Below the pieces are notes generated by a model, which ran no database searches, had not been told where the DNA came from, and worked only from the letters and a program-made list of their open reading frames with translations. From contig JAUYSM010000017.1 of NCBI GenBank assembly GCA_030696315.1, positions 1-45,957 on the forward strand: a stretch of 45,957 bases of DNA. Reading direction: 5' to 3'. This stretch comes from Pseudohongiella sp. (GTDB lineage: Bacteria; Pseudomonadota; Gammaproteobacteria; Pseudomonadales; Pseudohongiellaceae). Positions within the stretch are counted from its first letter, which is position 1; every line of letters starts with the position of its first letter. Shown here piece by piece: positions 26,375 to 34,749 of this stretch. The position numbers were made by a program, and so were the translations under genes.

Positions 26375-27640
26375 CTAACGCCACAACAGATTCACCGGGC
26401 AAGCGAAGCAGTTTTGTGCACTGATTGGTAGCACATGGTTGCCACCATATAGCAGCACGCCGCCCCTGAAGTCCTTGCCGGCTCGCTCCGCCAGCCGCTT
26501 TAGTCCCGCGCCATCTTTATGGATATCCACGGAGGAGGCCTTTTTAACTTCCACTCCCCACACCTCGCGGCCGCGCTCAATCACGATATCCACCTCAACC
26601 TGATCCTTGTCCCGATAGTGCGTCAAACGCAACTCATCATCCAAGACACTACACTGGCTGGTGATCTGCTGCAGCACAAAACTTTCCAGCAGATGGCCGA
26701 AGGCCGTGCTTTGTGTCAGCCACTCCGTCGGCGTCAATTTGCTGAGAGTCGCCGCAAGGCCTGAATCAACCATGTGGAGTTTGGGCGACTTGATCAGCCG
26801 TTTGGCGTGGTTGCGGTGCCATGCCGGCAGGCGTCTGATCAGAAACAGTCGCTCCAATATACTGAGGTACTTTTCGGTGGTTTCCCGTTGTACGCCAAGT
26901 TCCTGAGCTAGGTTGTTGACGTTAAGTAGTGAAGCGGTTCGGTAGGCCAGCAACTCAATCAGACGGGACATCGTGTCCTCGTCGTTGATATTGGCAATAT
27001 CATGAACGTCGCGCTGAATGATGGCGCTTACATATTGCCGGTGCCACTGCCGCGCCCGCACCAGGGTGCGTTGCACAGGCTCCGGATAGCCGCCTTTGCA
27101 CAGCAGCTCTGCCAACGTTGGGATATCCGTGCTGGATTCAGCAATTTGCACCCTGAAGCGCCCTTCCAGCAAGGTCGTCAGGAATGTTGGTGGCATGCGG
27201 TGCAGCTCAGCCATGGAGAGAGGGTGCAGGTGCAGCACTTCCATGCGACCGGCTAATGAGTCCTGTATCTTGGGCAGTAAAAGCAGATTGGCTGATCCGG
27301 TCAGCAGAAAACGCCCCGGTGTTCGCTGCTGATCAACTGCGCTCTTGATGGCGAGCAGCAGTCCCGGCGCACGTTGCACCTCATCCAAGGTTACCTGCGC
27401 TGGCAGGCTGCCTACAAAACCCGCCGGGTCATCGTTGGCCAACTGGTAGATGGCGCTGTCGTCCAGTGTGAAATAGGCGCGTTCGGGTGCCAGACTGCGC
27501 GCCAGAGTGGTTTTGCCGCATTGACGCGGCCCCAGCAGGCAAACGACGGGCGTGTCAGTAAGCGCCGTTTGCAGTCGGTTCTTGATGGCTCTGGGGTAGA
27601 GGTCGGTGGTCACTGGTGCAGCCTGATTTTCATCGTCCAT
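26375..27640 (-). CDS. AAA_14/DUF4143 ATP-binding protein
   Basis: 421 residues. CLLGPRQCGKTTLARSL is the Walker A motif (near residues 34-50), VTLDEVQRAPGLL the Walker B with its DEVQR hallmark, and FLLTGSANLLLL the sensor segment. Residues about 220-400 form the DUF4143 part, with a winged-helix-like region (LLNVNNLAQELGVQRETTEKYLSIL) and a restriction-endonuclease-like D...EVDIVIERGREVWGVEVKKA near the end, a PD-(D/E)XK-type arrangement. These are widespread single-gene loci of unclear role, suspected in defence or mobile contexts. The ATG lies in the first of four 23-bp direct repeats and overlaps the stop of a seven-codon reading frame (TAATG). No normal ribosome binding site is seen. 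Confidence 0.9.
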   Translation of the reverse strand: MDDENQAAPVTTDLYPRAIKNRLQTALTDTPVVCLLGPRQCGKTTLARSLAPERAYFTLDDSAIYQLANDDPAGFVGSLPAQVTLDEVQRAPGLLLAIKSAVDQQRTPGRFLLTGSANLLLLPKIQDSLAGRMEVLHLHPLSMAELHRMPPTFLTTLLEGRFRVQIAESSTDIPTLAELLCKGGYPEPVQRTLVRARQWHRQYVSAIIQRDVHDIANINDEDTMSRLIELLAYRTASLLNVNNLAQELGVQRETTEKYLSILERLFLIRRLPAWHRNHAKRLIKSPKLHMVDSGLAATLSKLTPTEWLTQSTAFGHLLESFVLQQITSQCSVLDDELRLTHYRDKDQVEVDIVIERGREVWGVEVKKASSVDIHKDGAGLKRLAERAGKDFRGGVLLYGGNHVLPISAQNCFACPVNLLWR

Positions 27641-27726
27641 TAGCGGTTTATCTTAGCGTCCATTTGTTGGTTTTGCCAGCGTCCATTTGTAGGATGAAAC
27701 GCCGTCCAATTGTAGGGAGCAGGCAG
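27635..27726. repeat. Four 23-bp direct repeats filling the gap before the ATPase gene
   Basis: On the plus strand GTCCAT or GTCCAA recurs at 27635, 27658, 27681 and 27704, exactly every 23 bases. The middle copies share GTCCATTTGT followed by (T/A)GG. The array runs from the ATPase start codon (27640) almost to the DUF998 stop (27728), so it forms the whole intergenic gap. On the coding strand each unit presents ACAAATGGAC or a close variant, and the ATPase initiation codon is the ATGGAC of the last one. The 23-bp spacing is about two helical turns. Confidence 0.8.
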
Positions 27727-27727
27727 A

Positions 27728-28318
27728 CTAAGTGTCACGGCGCAAGGCAGGCCAGCGCCATGCATACACCACCAGCCACAGTGTGTTGACAATAATCTGC
27801 GCCTTTTGCGCCATCGCCGTGGTGCCCAAGTTGTAATCTGTCTCTCCATTCCACACGAGCAACAGGAAAAAGCTGGTGCTCAGCAGCGCACAGGTCAGGG
27901 TGAATCGCCACAAGGGATCATCCTTGTGCGATGCGGCGCGCAGTAGCAAAAACAATGGAAACAGTCCCAGTTGCAGAGCGGCCCCTGTGTTGTGAGGCAG
28001 CTTGATGTTGTAGGGAAATATCGCCACCAGCACGATGCCAAGCGCGGCCACTGCCAGCAAACCAGCCGCCAGAACATCAGCCGCGGACCGTCGCAATTGA
28101 TAAAGGCGAAAAGCGATCAGCATCTGCGTGCCGGCGATGCTGAAGAAGCCCAGTGTGATCACCCAACCGGCCGGCCCAACGGCATATATGCTCAAAGTTC
28201 TGCGCCAGATAGACAAGTCGTCGCGGATAATGTGAACGAGGATAAAGGCGAGACAGAAATAGAGTGCGCCGGTCAGGGCAAGGTAACGGAACAGCAGGGA
28301 TGGGGTGTGGGTTGGCAT
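27728..28318 (-). CDS. DUF998-family membrane protein
   Basis: 196 residues from ATG 28318; a TTG 6 codons earlier overlaps the stop of the upstream cyclase gene. Six hydrophobic segments fill the sequence. The pattern LAFILVHIIRDDLS, YAVGPAGWVITLGFFSIAGT and VAIFPYN is that of DUF998, an inner-membrane family of unknown function. It follows the GGDEF cyclase gene by 14 bases in the same direction and is probably co-transcribed; the ATPase gene lies 87 bases further on. Confidence 0.85.
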   Translation of the reverse strand: MPTHTPSLLFRYLALTGALYFCLAFILVHIIRDDLSIWRRTLSIYAVGPAGWVITLGFFSIAGTQMLIAFRLYQLRRSAADVLAAGLLAVAALGIVLVAIFPYNIKLPHNTGAALQLGLFPLFLLLRAASHKDDPLWRFTLTCALLSTSFFLLLVWNGETDYNLGTTAMAQKAQIIVNTLWLVVYAWRWPALRRDT

Positions 28319-28332
28319 CGGGGAACACCCAG

Positions 28333-29400
28333 TCAATTTAATACGTCATGGCAAACCAATTGGTTCCGACCCAGGGCCTTGCCCCGGTAAAGTCGCTCAT
28401 CTGCGCGGCGAAACAGCTCATCAGCGCTATTGCCATCCACCCGCCATTCCGCCATGCCAAAGGTTGCCGTCAGACTGATTGACTCATCGCCAACGGGCAA
28501 AGGCTTTTGACTGAGCTGTAACCTTAGCGACTCGATAATCGGGCGCGCTGCAACAAGATCGGTATGCCGCAGCAGCAGACCAAATTCCTCGCCGCCAAGT
28601 CGACCGATGCTATCGGTTTGCCGCAAGCGCGCAGACAACAAATGACAGATATGCTGCAACGCGGCATCACCGATGGCATGCCCCCAGCGGTCATTGACCT
28701 GTTTGAACATATCAACATCCAGCAGCACAAGCACAAAGGATGTGTGACTGCGTGCCGCCTCAGCAACTGTGCGGTCGAGACTGCGTTGAAAACTGCCTCG
28801 ATTGGCCACGCCTGTCAGTGCATCGGTATCGGCCATCAAGGCCAGCGCCTGCTGCGCAGCGGCGCGGCGCTGCTCGTACAGATGCACAAAGACCAGTATC
28901 AGTATTCCACAAGTCAGCGCATTGGCCAGATCCATCGTACCGGTTGCGCCTGCCGGCAGGCCAAAACGGTACAAATATCCCAGTGTGGCGATAAGCATGA
29001 ACGGCAAGGCCAGCAACAGTCCTATCTTGCGACCTAACATCAAATAAGACATCACCGGCATCATATAGACCCAGACAAACGCGGTGGCCGAGGCGTCCCG
29101 CACAACAATGATGTAAATCATGAAGGAATTCAGTGGCAGCAAATAAGCAGCAATCCACCACACAGGGCGCCTGGCCTGCGGAATACGCCAAACTCCCCAA
29201 AGCAGCAACGTTGTCGCCAGGATCTCGATCATGGAAAGCACAAAATTGCCTTGACTCAGCTGCAACAACGCAAAAAAGCCCAGCGTGATCGCAGTAGCCA
29301 AAAAAATCAGCCGAATCAGTGAGCGTTGCTCGGCGTCCCCCAGCCCGCCCAGGCCAAGCGGATTGGCCGTGTTATCTGCGGGGACTTTCTTTACTCGCAT
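28333..29400 (-). CDS. Membrane-bound GGDEF diguanylate cyclase
   Basis: 355 residues from ATG 29400; an in-frame start 14 codons earlier exists. Six hydrophobic segments at residues about 28-180 give a membrane sensor domain. The GGDEF domain follows at about 195-350: DALTGVANRGSFQRSL opens it, DVDMFKQVNDRWGHAIGD binds metal and nucleotide, and the active-site motif is GGEEF, a functional variant. RQTD five residues before GGEEF is a product-inhibition I-site. The enzyme should make cyclic di-GMP from two GTP and be feedback-inhibited. The stimulus is unknown. It is followed by the DUF998 gene. Confidence 0.93.
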   Translation of the reverse strand: MRVKKVPADNTANPLGLGGLGDAEQRSLIRLIFLATAITLGFFALLQLSQGNFVLSMIEILATTLLLWGVWRIPQARRPVWWIAAYLLPLNSFMIYIIVVRDASATAFVWVYMMPVMSYLMLGRKIGLLLALPFMLIATLGYLYRFGLPAGATGTMDLANALTCGILILVFVHLYEQRRAAAQQALALMADTDALTGVANRGSFQRSLDRTVAEAARSHTSFVLVLLDVDMFKQVNDRWGHAIGDAALQHICHLLSARLRQTDSIGRLGGEEFGLLLRHTDLVAARPIIESLRLQLSQKPLPVGDESISLTATFGMAEWRVDGNSADELFRRADERLYRGKALGRNQLVCHDVLN

Positions 29401-29675
29401 CTGTTCGATTCCAGCGTGGATAGATTGTCTGGGGTGTCTCAAGCCGGTTATTGCGTCCGGCGTACCCGGTATCAGGAGGGGATAAGGCTATCTCTGGGGC
29501 GAAAGCTTGTCCAGTTTCATGACCCGCAGGCAACACCATGGGCAGGTAGCAGCCAGAGCCGCTTTACAACCGACCGTGTAATCGGGGTAGAGCCCTTTGC
29601 AAGTCTTTACAGTCAGTCGGGATTTTGTGGCAGACTGAGTGGGTAAAATAAAAACAAAAGCCGGAGGATTGCCGA

Positions 29676-31751
29676 ATGCGTAAGAATTCCAGGTATTCCG
29701 TTAGATCTGCTGCACATATCCATGTGATCAAAAAAGTCACTACTTTTCTGGGCGCTATGCTTGCCCAGGTCACTCTTGCGGCCACTGGGCTTGCGGTCAC
29801 GATGCTAGCCCAGCCGCTACACGCTCAGGACACGGTTGAATGGCTGACACTCGGGTCAGACTATGCTCACACCCGCTCCACCACGGCCAGTCAGATTGAT
29901 CGCAGCAACCTGGAATCCTTGCAGGCAGCCTGGACATGGGACGGCGCCAGTTTCAAGGCACTCAGCGGTCGCTCCACGCCCAGTTATGTTAATGGCCGTC
30001 TATACACAGTGGCAGGGGAACGCCGACATGTTATTGCCATCGATCCCGCTACCGGTGAAACCCTGTGGTCCTGGCGTGAGCCGCACACCTTTCGCCACGA
30101 ATACTCCATGCGCAAGGATTATGGCAAAGGCGTTGCCTACGCCGAAGTCGACGGTCGTGGCGTGATCTACATAGTCAGCCCCGGGTTTTTCCTCACCGCT
30201 CTGGACGCGGATACCGGTGCTCCACTGGCCGGATTCGGGGAAAAGGTACCCTTGCCCGGTTTTCCCGAGACGGGTGTGGTTGATCTGCAAAAACGCATTG
30301 CTGAGTACATGGGATATGAGTTTGATCCCTACTACGGCATCCCGCTGGAAGAAGGGTATATCACCAATTCCTCGCCGCCCATTGTGGTCAATGGGGTGGT
30401 GATTGTTGGTAACTCGGCAGAGCAGGGCTACAACCAGACCCGCATTGAAAACATCCCTGGCGATGTGCTGGCCTTCGATGCACGCACAGGCGATTTCCTC
30501 TGGAAGTTCAATGTGATTCCTGAGCCGGGAGAGTTTGGTAGTGACACCTGGCAGGTGGACGGCAATCCGCGCGATCTGACCGGTGAGGTCACCCCCTGGG
30601 CACCGCTGTCAGCCGATCCGGAGGCAGGGATTGTCTACTTTGTTACCAATCCGCCGAGCATCGACTATTTCGCCGGTTTCACGCCCGGTGACAATCTGTT
30701 TGGCACCAGTATCGTGGCGCTGGATGTCAAAACCGGTGAACGCCAATGGCACTTTCAGTTTGTGCATCATGATATCTGGAATTACGACACGCCCACCGCG
30801 CCGGTGCTGCTCGACGTCCAGCACAACGGCGTGCGCACACCAGCTGTTGTGCAGATGACCAAACACGGTTTTGTGTTTGCGTTTAATCGCATCACCGGTG
30901 AGCCCCTGTGGCCCATAGAGGAGCGAGCGGTCCCCCAATCGCTGGTGCCCGGCGAACACACCGCGGCCACCCAGCCGTTTCCATCACGGCCAGCGGCCTT
31001 TGAAGTGCAGGGTATTACCCACGATGACCTGATCGACTTTACCCCCCAGCTGCGTCAGCAGGCTATCGACAATCTGGCCAATTTCCAGCTTGGACCGCTG
31101 TTTCTGCCGCCGCTGCACCGCGACAACCCGCTGGGCAAAGCCGCTGCACTTCAGTGTCCCAGCGATGCCGGGGGAGCCAATATCTTTGCACCTCCGGTCG
31201 CTGATCCGGTAACGGGCGTGTTTTATGTAACCTCCCGTTCCGCCTGCAGTGCTCACGTGCTGGCGCCTTCCCAAGAGCGCGACACCATGCTCGAACTGCC
31301 CACCGGCACCACCTTCGCAGCCTTCTCCAATCTGCGCAATCTGCCCGTGCGTGGGCCGGAGGGCCTGCCACTGTTTAAACCTCCCTTCAGCCGGATTACC
31401 GCCATTGATATGAATACCGGGGAACACCTGTGGCAGATGCCGGTCGGGGAAACCCCCCGGCAGGTGCGCGAGCACCCTGCGCTGCAGGGCATCGAGCTGG
31501 GCAATACCGGCAGCGGTGACTTTGCCATCATGATGACGCTGCCGGATATGCTGGTCTATGCGGCGGTTGGCAGCGATGATAAACCTTATCTGTTTGCCGT
31601 GGACAAGCTCAGCGGTGAAACGCTTACTAAAGTGGAGGTACCAAGCCCCAGTCGTTACGGAATGATGAGTTATGTACATCAGGGGCGACAGTACATCATT
31701 TTGCAGACGGGCAGCACACTGACGGCTATGGCACTGCCTGAGGGGCGTTGA
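29676..31751 (+). CDS. PQQ-dependent dehydrogenase-like quinoprotein, exported
   Basis: 691 residues; ATG 29676 has GGAGG 8 bases upstream. A signal peptide ends near residue 51 after a long n-region (VTMLAQPLHAQD). WLTLGSDYAHTRSTTASQIDRSNL is the start of the PQQ propeller, and blades are marked by AIDPATGETLWSW, ALDADTGAPL, AFDARTGDFLWKF, ALDVKTGERQWHFQ, AFNRITGEPLWPIEE and AIDMNTGEHLWQMPVGE. No vicinal Cys pair and no fused cytochrome c domain are present, unlike classic alcohol dehydrogenases. It probably oxidises an alcohol or sugar in the periplasm. No PQQ biosynthesis genes lie in the window. Divergent from the GGDEF cyclase across 275 bp, in which I see no further gene. Confidence 0.9.
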   Translation: MRKNSRYSVRSAAHIHVIKKVTTFLGAMLAQVTLAATGLAVTMLAQPLHAQDTVEWLTLGSDYAHTRSTTASQIDRSNLESLQAAWTWDGASFKALSGRSTPSYVNGRLYTVAGERRHVIAIDPATGETLWSWREPHTFRHEYSMRKDYGKGVAYAEVDGRGVIYIVSPGFFLTALDADTGAPLAGFGEKVPLPGFPETGVVDLQKRIAEYMGYEFDPYYGIPLEEGYITNSSPPIVVNGVVIVGNSAEQGYNQTRIENIPGDVLAFDARTGDFLWKFNVIPEPGEFGSDTWQVDGNPRDLTGEVTPWAPLSADPEAGIVYFVTNPPSIDYFAGFTPGDNLFGTSIVALDVKTGERQWHFQFVHHDIWNYDTPTAPVLLDVQHNGVRTPAVVQMTKHGFVFAFNRITGEPLWPIEERAVPQSLVPGEHTAATQPFPSRPAAFEVQGITHDDLIDFTPQLRQQAIDNLANFQLGPLFLPPLHRDNPLGKAAALQCPSDAGGANIFAPPVADPVTGVFYVTSRSACSAHVLAPSQERDTMLELPTGTTFAAFSNLRNLPVRGPEGLPLFKPPFSRITAIDMNTGEHLWQMPVGETPRQVREHPALQGIELGNTGSGDFAIMMTLPDMLVYAAVGSDDKPYLFAVDKLSGETLTKVEVPSPSRYGMMSYVHQGRQYIILQTGSTLTAMALPEGR

Positions 31752-31928
31752 ATGGGCAAATATTTCAGGTTCGAGGTTAATGGTGGCGGCAAAAGAAATT
31801 GGTCATTAACTGGGGGACATGGAGCGCGAGCTCAGTTTTATGGCAACCCCGGACGACTGGCAACTCAAGGCGGCGTGACTTGGTGGTGTATTGCACCCTT
31901 AGAAGCAATGGGTGAATGCAAAAGCTAG
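31752..31928 (+). CDS. Possible small ORF directly after the quinoprotein gene
   Basis: 58 codons beginning with the ATG that touches the quinoprotein stop (TGAATG), with GAGGGG about 6 bases before it. The predicted peptide is Gly- and Trp-rich (GGGKRNWSLTGGHGARAQF) and matches no family I know. It ends two bases before the tRNA-Leu gene, which is on the other strand. It could be a real coupled peptide or chance. Confidence 0.22.
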   Translation: MGKYFRFEVNGGGKRNWSLTGGHGARAQFYGNPGRLATQGGVTWWCIAPLEAMGECKS

Positions 31929-31929
31929 A

Positions 31930-32016
31930 TGGTGCCCAGGAGAGGACTTGAACCTCCACGACCTTTCGATCACCAGCACCTGAAGCTGGCGTGTCTACCA
32001 ATTCCACCACCTGGGC
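31930..32016 (-). tRNA. tRNA-Leu (anticodon CAG)
   Basis: The 87-base gene includes an encoded CCA end. The acceptor stem GCCCAGG pairs with CCTGGGC over all 7 bp. The anticodon stem CCAGC/GCTGG encloses TTCAGGT, giving anticodon CAG, which reads CUG. A long variable arm (around TGATCGAAAGGTCG) identifies a leucine-type tRNA, and the T loop is TTCAAGT. Confidence 0.96.
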
Positions 32017-32046
32017 ATTACGGGGTTGGAACAATCAAGAGCGCGC

Positions 32047-32075
32047 ATTTTGCCTAGGGCACCCGGGCATGTCAA
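32047..32075 (-). promoter_or_regulatory. Sigma70-type promoter of tRNA-Leu
   Basis: On the minus strand TTGACA (32075-32070) and CAAAAT (32052-32047) are separated by exactly 17 bases. A GCGCGC run follows the -10 box, a GC-rich discriminator typical of stringently controlled stable-RNA promoters. The expected start lies about 25 bases ahead of the mature tRNA. Confidence 0.75.
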
Positions 32076-32118
32076 CGGGCTTTTTTAAATTCTTTAAGAA
32101 AACAGCAGCGCGCGGGTG

Positions 32119-32124
32119 TATACT
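32119..32124 (+). promoter_or_regulatory. Possible -10 element of rnr
   Basis: TATACT precedes the rnr start region; a convincing -35 box is lacking. If used, transcription would begin near 32131, which excludes the upstream GTG start and favours ATG 32155. Confidence 0.35.
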
Positions 32125-32154
32125 CGTTTCCACATGAAAACGAGACGAGATGAA

Positions 32155-34749
32155 ATGGCCAGAAAAAAGAACGCCAGTGATGTAGCAAGCCCCCCCGCAG
32201 TGAAATCCCGCATAAAAGACCCCTACGCATCACGCGAAGCTGAAAAATACGACAAACCTATCCCCAGTCGCGAGTACATCATGGAGCTGATGGCCAAGAT
32301 TGGCGAGCCGGTGACGTATGAGTATCTGCGCGAGCAAATGGGTTTTGACGAGGATGAAGATCAGGCCGAGGCGCTGCGTCGCCGACTGATCGCCATGGCC
32401 CGCGATGGTCAGCTGATCAGCAACCGCCGTGGTGTGTATGGCCTGGCGGACAAAATGGAGCTGAGCAAGGGCCGGGTGCAGGGCAACAAAGAAGGCACGG
32501 GATACTTTGTGCCAACCGATGGTTCCGGGGATATGTTCCTGGGGCCGCAGGAGATGTTGAAGGTTTTTGATGGTGACATCGTGCTGGTGCGTGTGTCGGG
32601 CGTTGATCGCCGTGGCCGCAAGGAGGGCATGATTGTTGAGGTGCTTGAGCGTCGGCTGACGCAGATTGTCGGGCGCTTTTATCGCGACCATGGTTTTGGT
32701 CTGGTAGTCCCGGACAATCGCCGTATAAGTCAGGAGATTCTGATCCCTGAGGCCGATACCCGTAATGCCAAAGACGGCCAGTTTGTGGTCGCCGATATTC
32801 GTTCGTACCCCGATCAACGCCGCAAGGCGGTGGGTGCGATTGTGGAGATCCTGGGCGACCACATGGCGCCGGGTATGGAAATTGACGTTGCGCTGCGCAG
32901 TCACAATATTCCGCATGAGTGGCCAAAAGAGGTCGAGCGAGCGGTTAAAGGTTTGTCCGAAGAAGTGGCCAAGGAAGATCTGGCCGGTCGCGTTGATCTG
33001 CGTGAGTTGCCGTTTGTCACCATCGATGGTGAGGACGCAAAGGACTTTGATGACGCGGTGTATTGTGAAGAGGGCCCGCGCGGCACCGCCAAGTTGTTTG
33101 TGGCGATTGCTGACGTGTCCCACTATGTGAAACCGGACTCCGCGCTGGATCTGGAAGCGCAGAATCGTGGCAACTCGGTGTATTTCCCCGGGTCTGTGGT
33201 GCCGATGTTGCCGGAGGTGTTGTCCAACGGTCTGTGCTCGCTCAAGCCGCAGGTGAATCGCCTGGTGATGGTGTGCGAGATGGATCTGAGTCGCACCGGC
33301 AAAGTCACTGATTTCAGGTTTTACGAGGGTGTGATTTTTTCGCATGCACGTATGACATACACGGAAGTCGCCGAGATTCTGGAGACGCCGGATTCGCCCA
33401 CGCGTGAGCGTAGCCGCGAGCGTCTGCGTGAAAAGTATGCGGCGTTGATTCCGCATCTGGAAACCTTGTATGGCGTTTATGAGAAGCTGTCCAAAGCCCG
33501 GCAGCTGGCGGGTGCGCTGGATTTCTCCTCGCAGGAAACCCGTATTGTGTTTGGCGAGACGCGCAAGATTCGCGAAATTGTGCCGGTGGTGCGCAACAAT
33601 GCGCATCGTCTGATTGAGGAATGTATGCTGGCCGCCAACGTGTGCACAGCGCAGTTTCTGGCCGAATCGGGTTTGCCGGTGTTGTACCGGGTGCATGAAG
33701 GCCCCAATCCGGACAAACTCGAAAATCTGGGCATGTACCTGAAAGAACTGGGTCTGGTGTTGACCAAATCCAACAAGCCCGAACCGAAAGACTATCAGCG
33801 TGTGTTGCAGGCCATTGCCGATCGCCCGGATGCCAATCTGATTCAGACCATGCTGGTGCGCTCGATGTTACAGGCAGTGTATCAGCCGGACAATATCGGC
33901 CACTTCGGGCTGGGCTTCGAAGCATACACTCACTTCACTTCGCCAATCCGGCGTTATCCGGACTTGCTGGTGCACCGTGCGCTGCGCTACCTGATCCGCA
34001 GCGGTAAAAACAAAACCCAGATCCGCCAAATCAAGGGTGCGGTGAAGTTGACGCGTAAAGAGGCGTATCCGTATCAGCCCTCAGATATGCAGCATTTTGG
34101 TGAAATCTGTTCGATGACCGAGCGCCGCGCGGATGCGGCCAGTTACGATGTGCAGGATTGGCTGAAGTGTGAATATGTCCAGGATCGTGTGGGTGAAGAG
34201 TTCCGCGGTACCGTGAGTTCGGTCACCGGGTTTGGTCTGTTCGTGCAGCTCAGTGATATTTATGTGGAAGGCTTGGTGCACATCACCGCGCTGAAGAATG
34301 ACTACTATCAGTTTGATCCGGTGCGGCAGATGCTGCGCGGTGAACACAGTGGTGTCAGTTACCGGCTTGGCGACCCCATCATGGTCAAAGTGGCGCGTGT
34401 TGATCTGGACGAGCGCAAGATTGACCTGCAGTTGGTGGATGGCGGCGCGGGTGTGGTCAGAGCAAAGCCGGAAGGTAAGGGCGGTCGAGCGCCTGCAAAA
34501 CCTGGCAGAAAGTCTGAATCCACCAGAGGCAAAAAAACAGGCCGATCTGATCGGTCGGTGCCGTTTGAAGCGACCAAACCGCCTGCCAAGGGCTCGGCCA
34601 AAACCCCGGCAAAAGCCCAGCCTGCAAAAGCTAAAAAGTCCTCAGGTACCAAGGCCGTGAGTGCAAAACCGGCAAAAACTGCGGATGCAGCTGTTGCCAA
34701 AAAGCCGGCAAAACGCCCACGATCCAACGCCAAGCGCCGGAGTGAATAA
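32155..34749 (+). CDS. rnr: Ribonuclease R
   Basis: 864 residues from ATG 32155 (MARKKNASD); ATG 32134 and GTG 32116 are in frame but less likely given the presumed -10 box. Order of domains: an N-terminal winged helix (IMELMAKIGEPVTYEYL), cold-shock/OB folds (GRVQGNKEGTGYFVPTDG), the RNB catalytic domain from about residue 240 (DGEDAKDFDDAVYCE supplies the metal-binding Asp residues; FTSPIRRYPDLLVHR is its end), and an S1 domain (FRGTVSSVTGFGLFVQLSD). A Lys/Ala/Pro-rich tail of about 100 residues follows, as usual for this enzyme. It is a processive 3'-5' exoribonuclease that degrades structured RNA, including rRNA and tmRNA-tagged messages. It overlaps rlmB by one base. Confidence 0.97.
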   Translation: MARKKNASDVASPPAVKSRIKDPYASREAEKYDKPIPSREYIMELMAKIGEPVTYEYLREQMGFDEDEDQAEALRRRLIAMARDGQLISNRRGVYGLADKMELSKGRVQGNKEGTGYFVPTDGSGDMFLGPQEMLKVFDGDIVLVRVSGVDRRGRKEGMIVEVLERRLTQIVGRFYRDHGFGLVVPDNRRISQEILIPEADTRNAKDGQFVVADIRSYPDQRRKAVGAIVEILGDHMAPGMEIDVALRSHNIPHEWPKEVERAVKGLSEEVAKEDLAGRVDLRELPFVTIDGEDAKDFDDAVYCEEGPRGTAKLFVAIADVSHYVKPDSALDLEAQNRGNSVYFPGSVVPMLPEVLSNGLCSLKPQVNRLVMVCEMDLSRTGKVTDFRFYEGVIFSHARMTYTEVAEILETPDSPTRERSRERLREKYAALIPHLETLYGVYEKLSKARQLAGALDFSSQETRIVFGETRKIREIVPVVRNNAHRLIEECMLAANVCTAQFLAESGLPVLYRVHEGPNPDKLENLGMYLKELGLVLTKSNKPEPKDYQRVLQAIADRPDANLIQTMLVRSMLQAVYQPDNIGHFGLGFEAYTHFTSPIRRYPDLLVHRALRYLIRSGKNKTQIRQIKGAVKLTRKEAYPYQPSDMQHFGEICSMTERRADAASYDVQDWLKCEYVQDRVGEEFRGTVSSVTGFGLFVQLSDIYVEGLVHITALKNDYYQFDPVRQMLRGEHSGVSYRLGDPIMVKVARVDLDERKIDLQLVDGGAGVVRAKPEGKGGRAPAKPGRKSESTRGKKTGRSDRSVPFEATKPPAKGSAKTPAKAQPAKAKKSSGTKAVSAKPAKTADAAVAKKPAKRPRSNAKRRSE

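Noticed and set aside
31930-32016. tRNA-Leu considered as an integration site for a mobile element
   Set aside because: I saw no integrase gene nearby and no direct repeat of the tRNA 3' end in the window.
31777-32034. 85-codon minus-strand frame reading VVELVDTPASGAGDRKVVEVQVLSWAP
   Set aside because: It is a translation of the tRNA-Leu gene itself, a well-known annotation artefact.
32062-32086. CCCG...CGGGC followed by T residues, considered as a plus-strand terminator
   Set aside because: The stem is only four to five pairs, no plus-strand gene ends here, and the bases are explained by the tRNA-Leu promoter.
32230-33696. 488-codon open frame antisense to rnr
   Set aside because: It is the shadow of a long biased coding sequence: rich in His, Arg and Gln, with no motif, while the plus strand is clearly RNase R.
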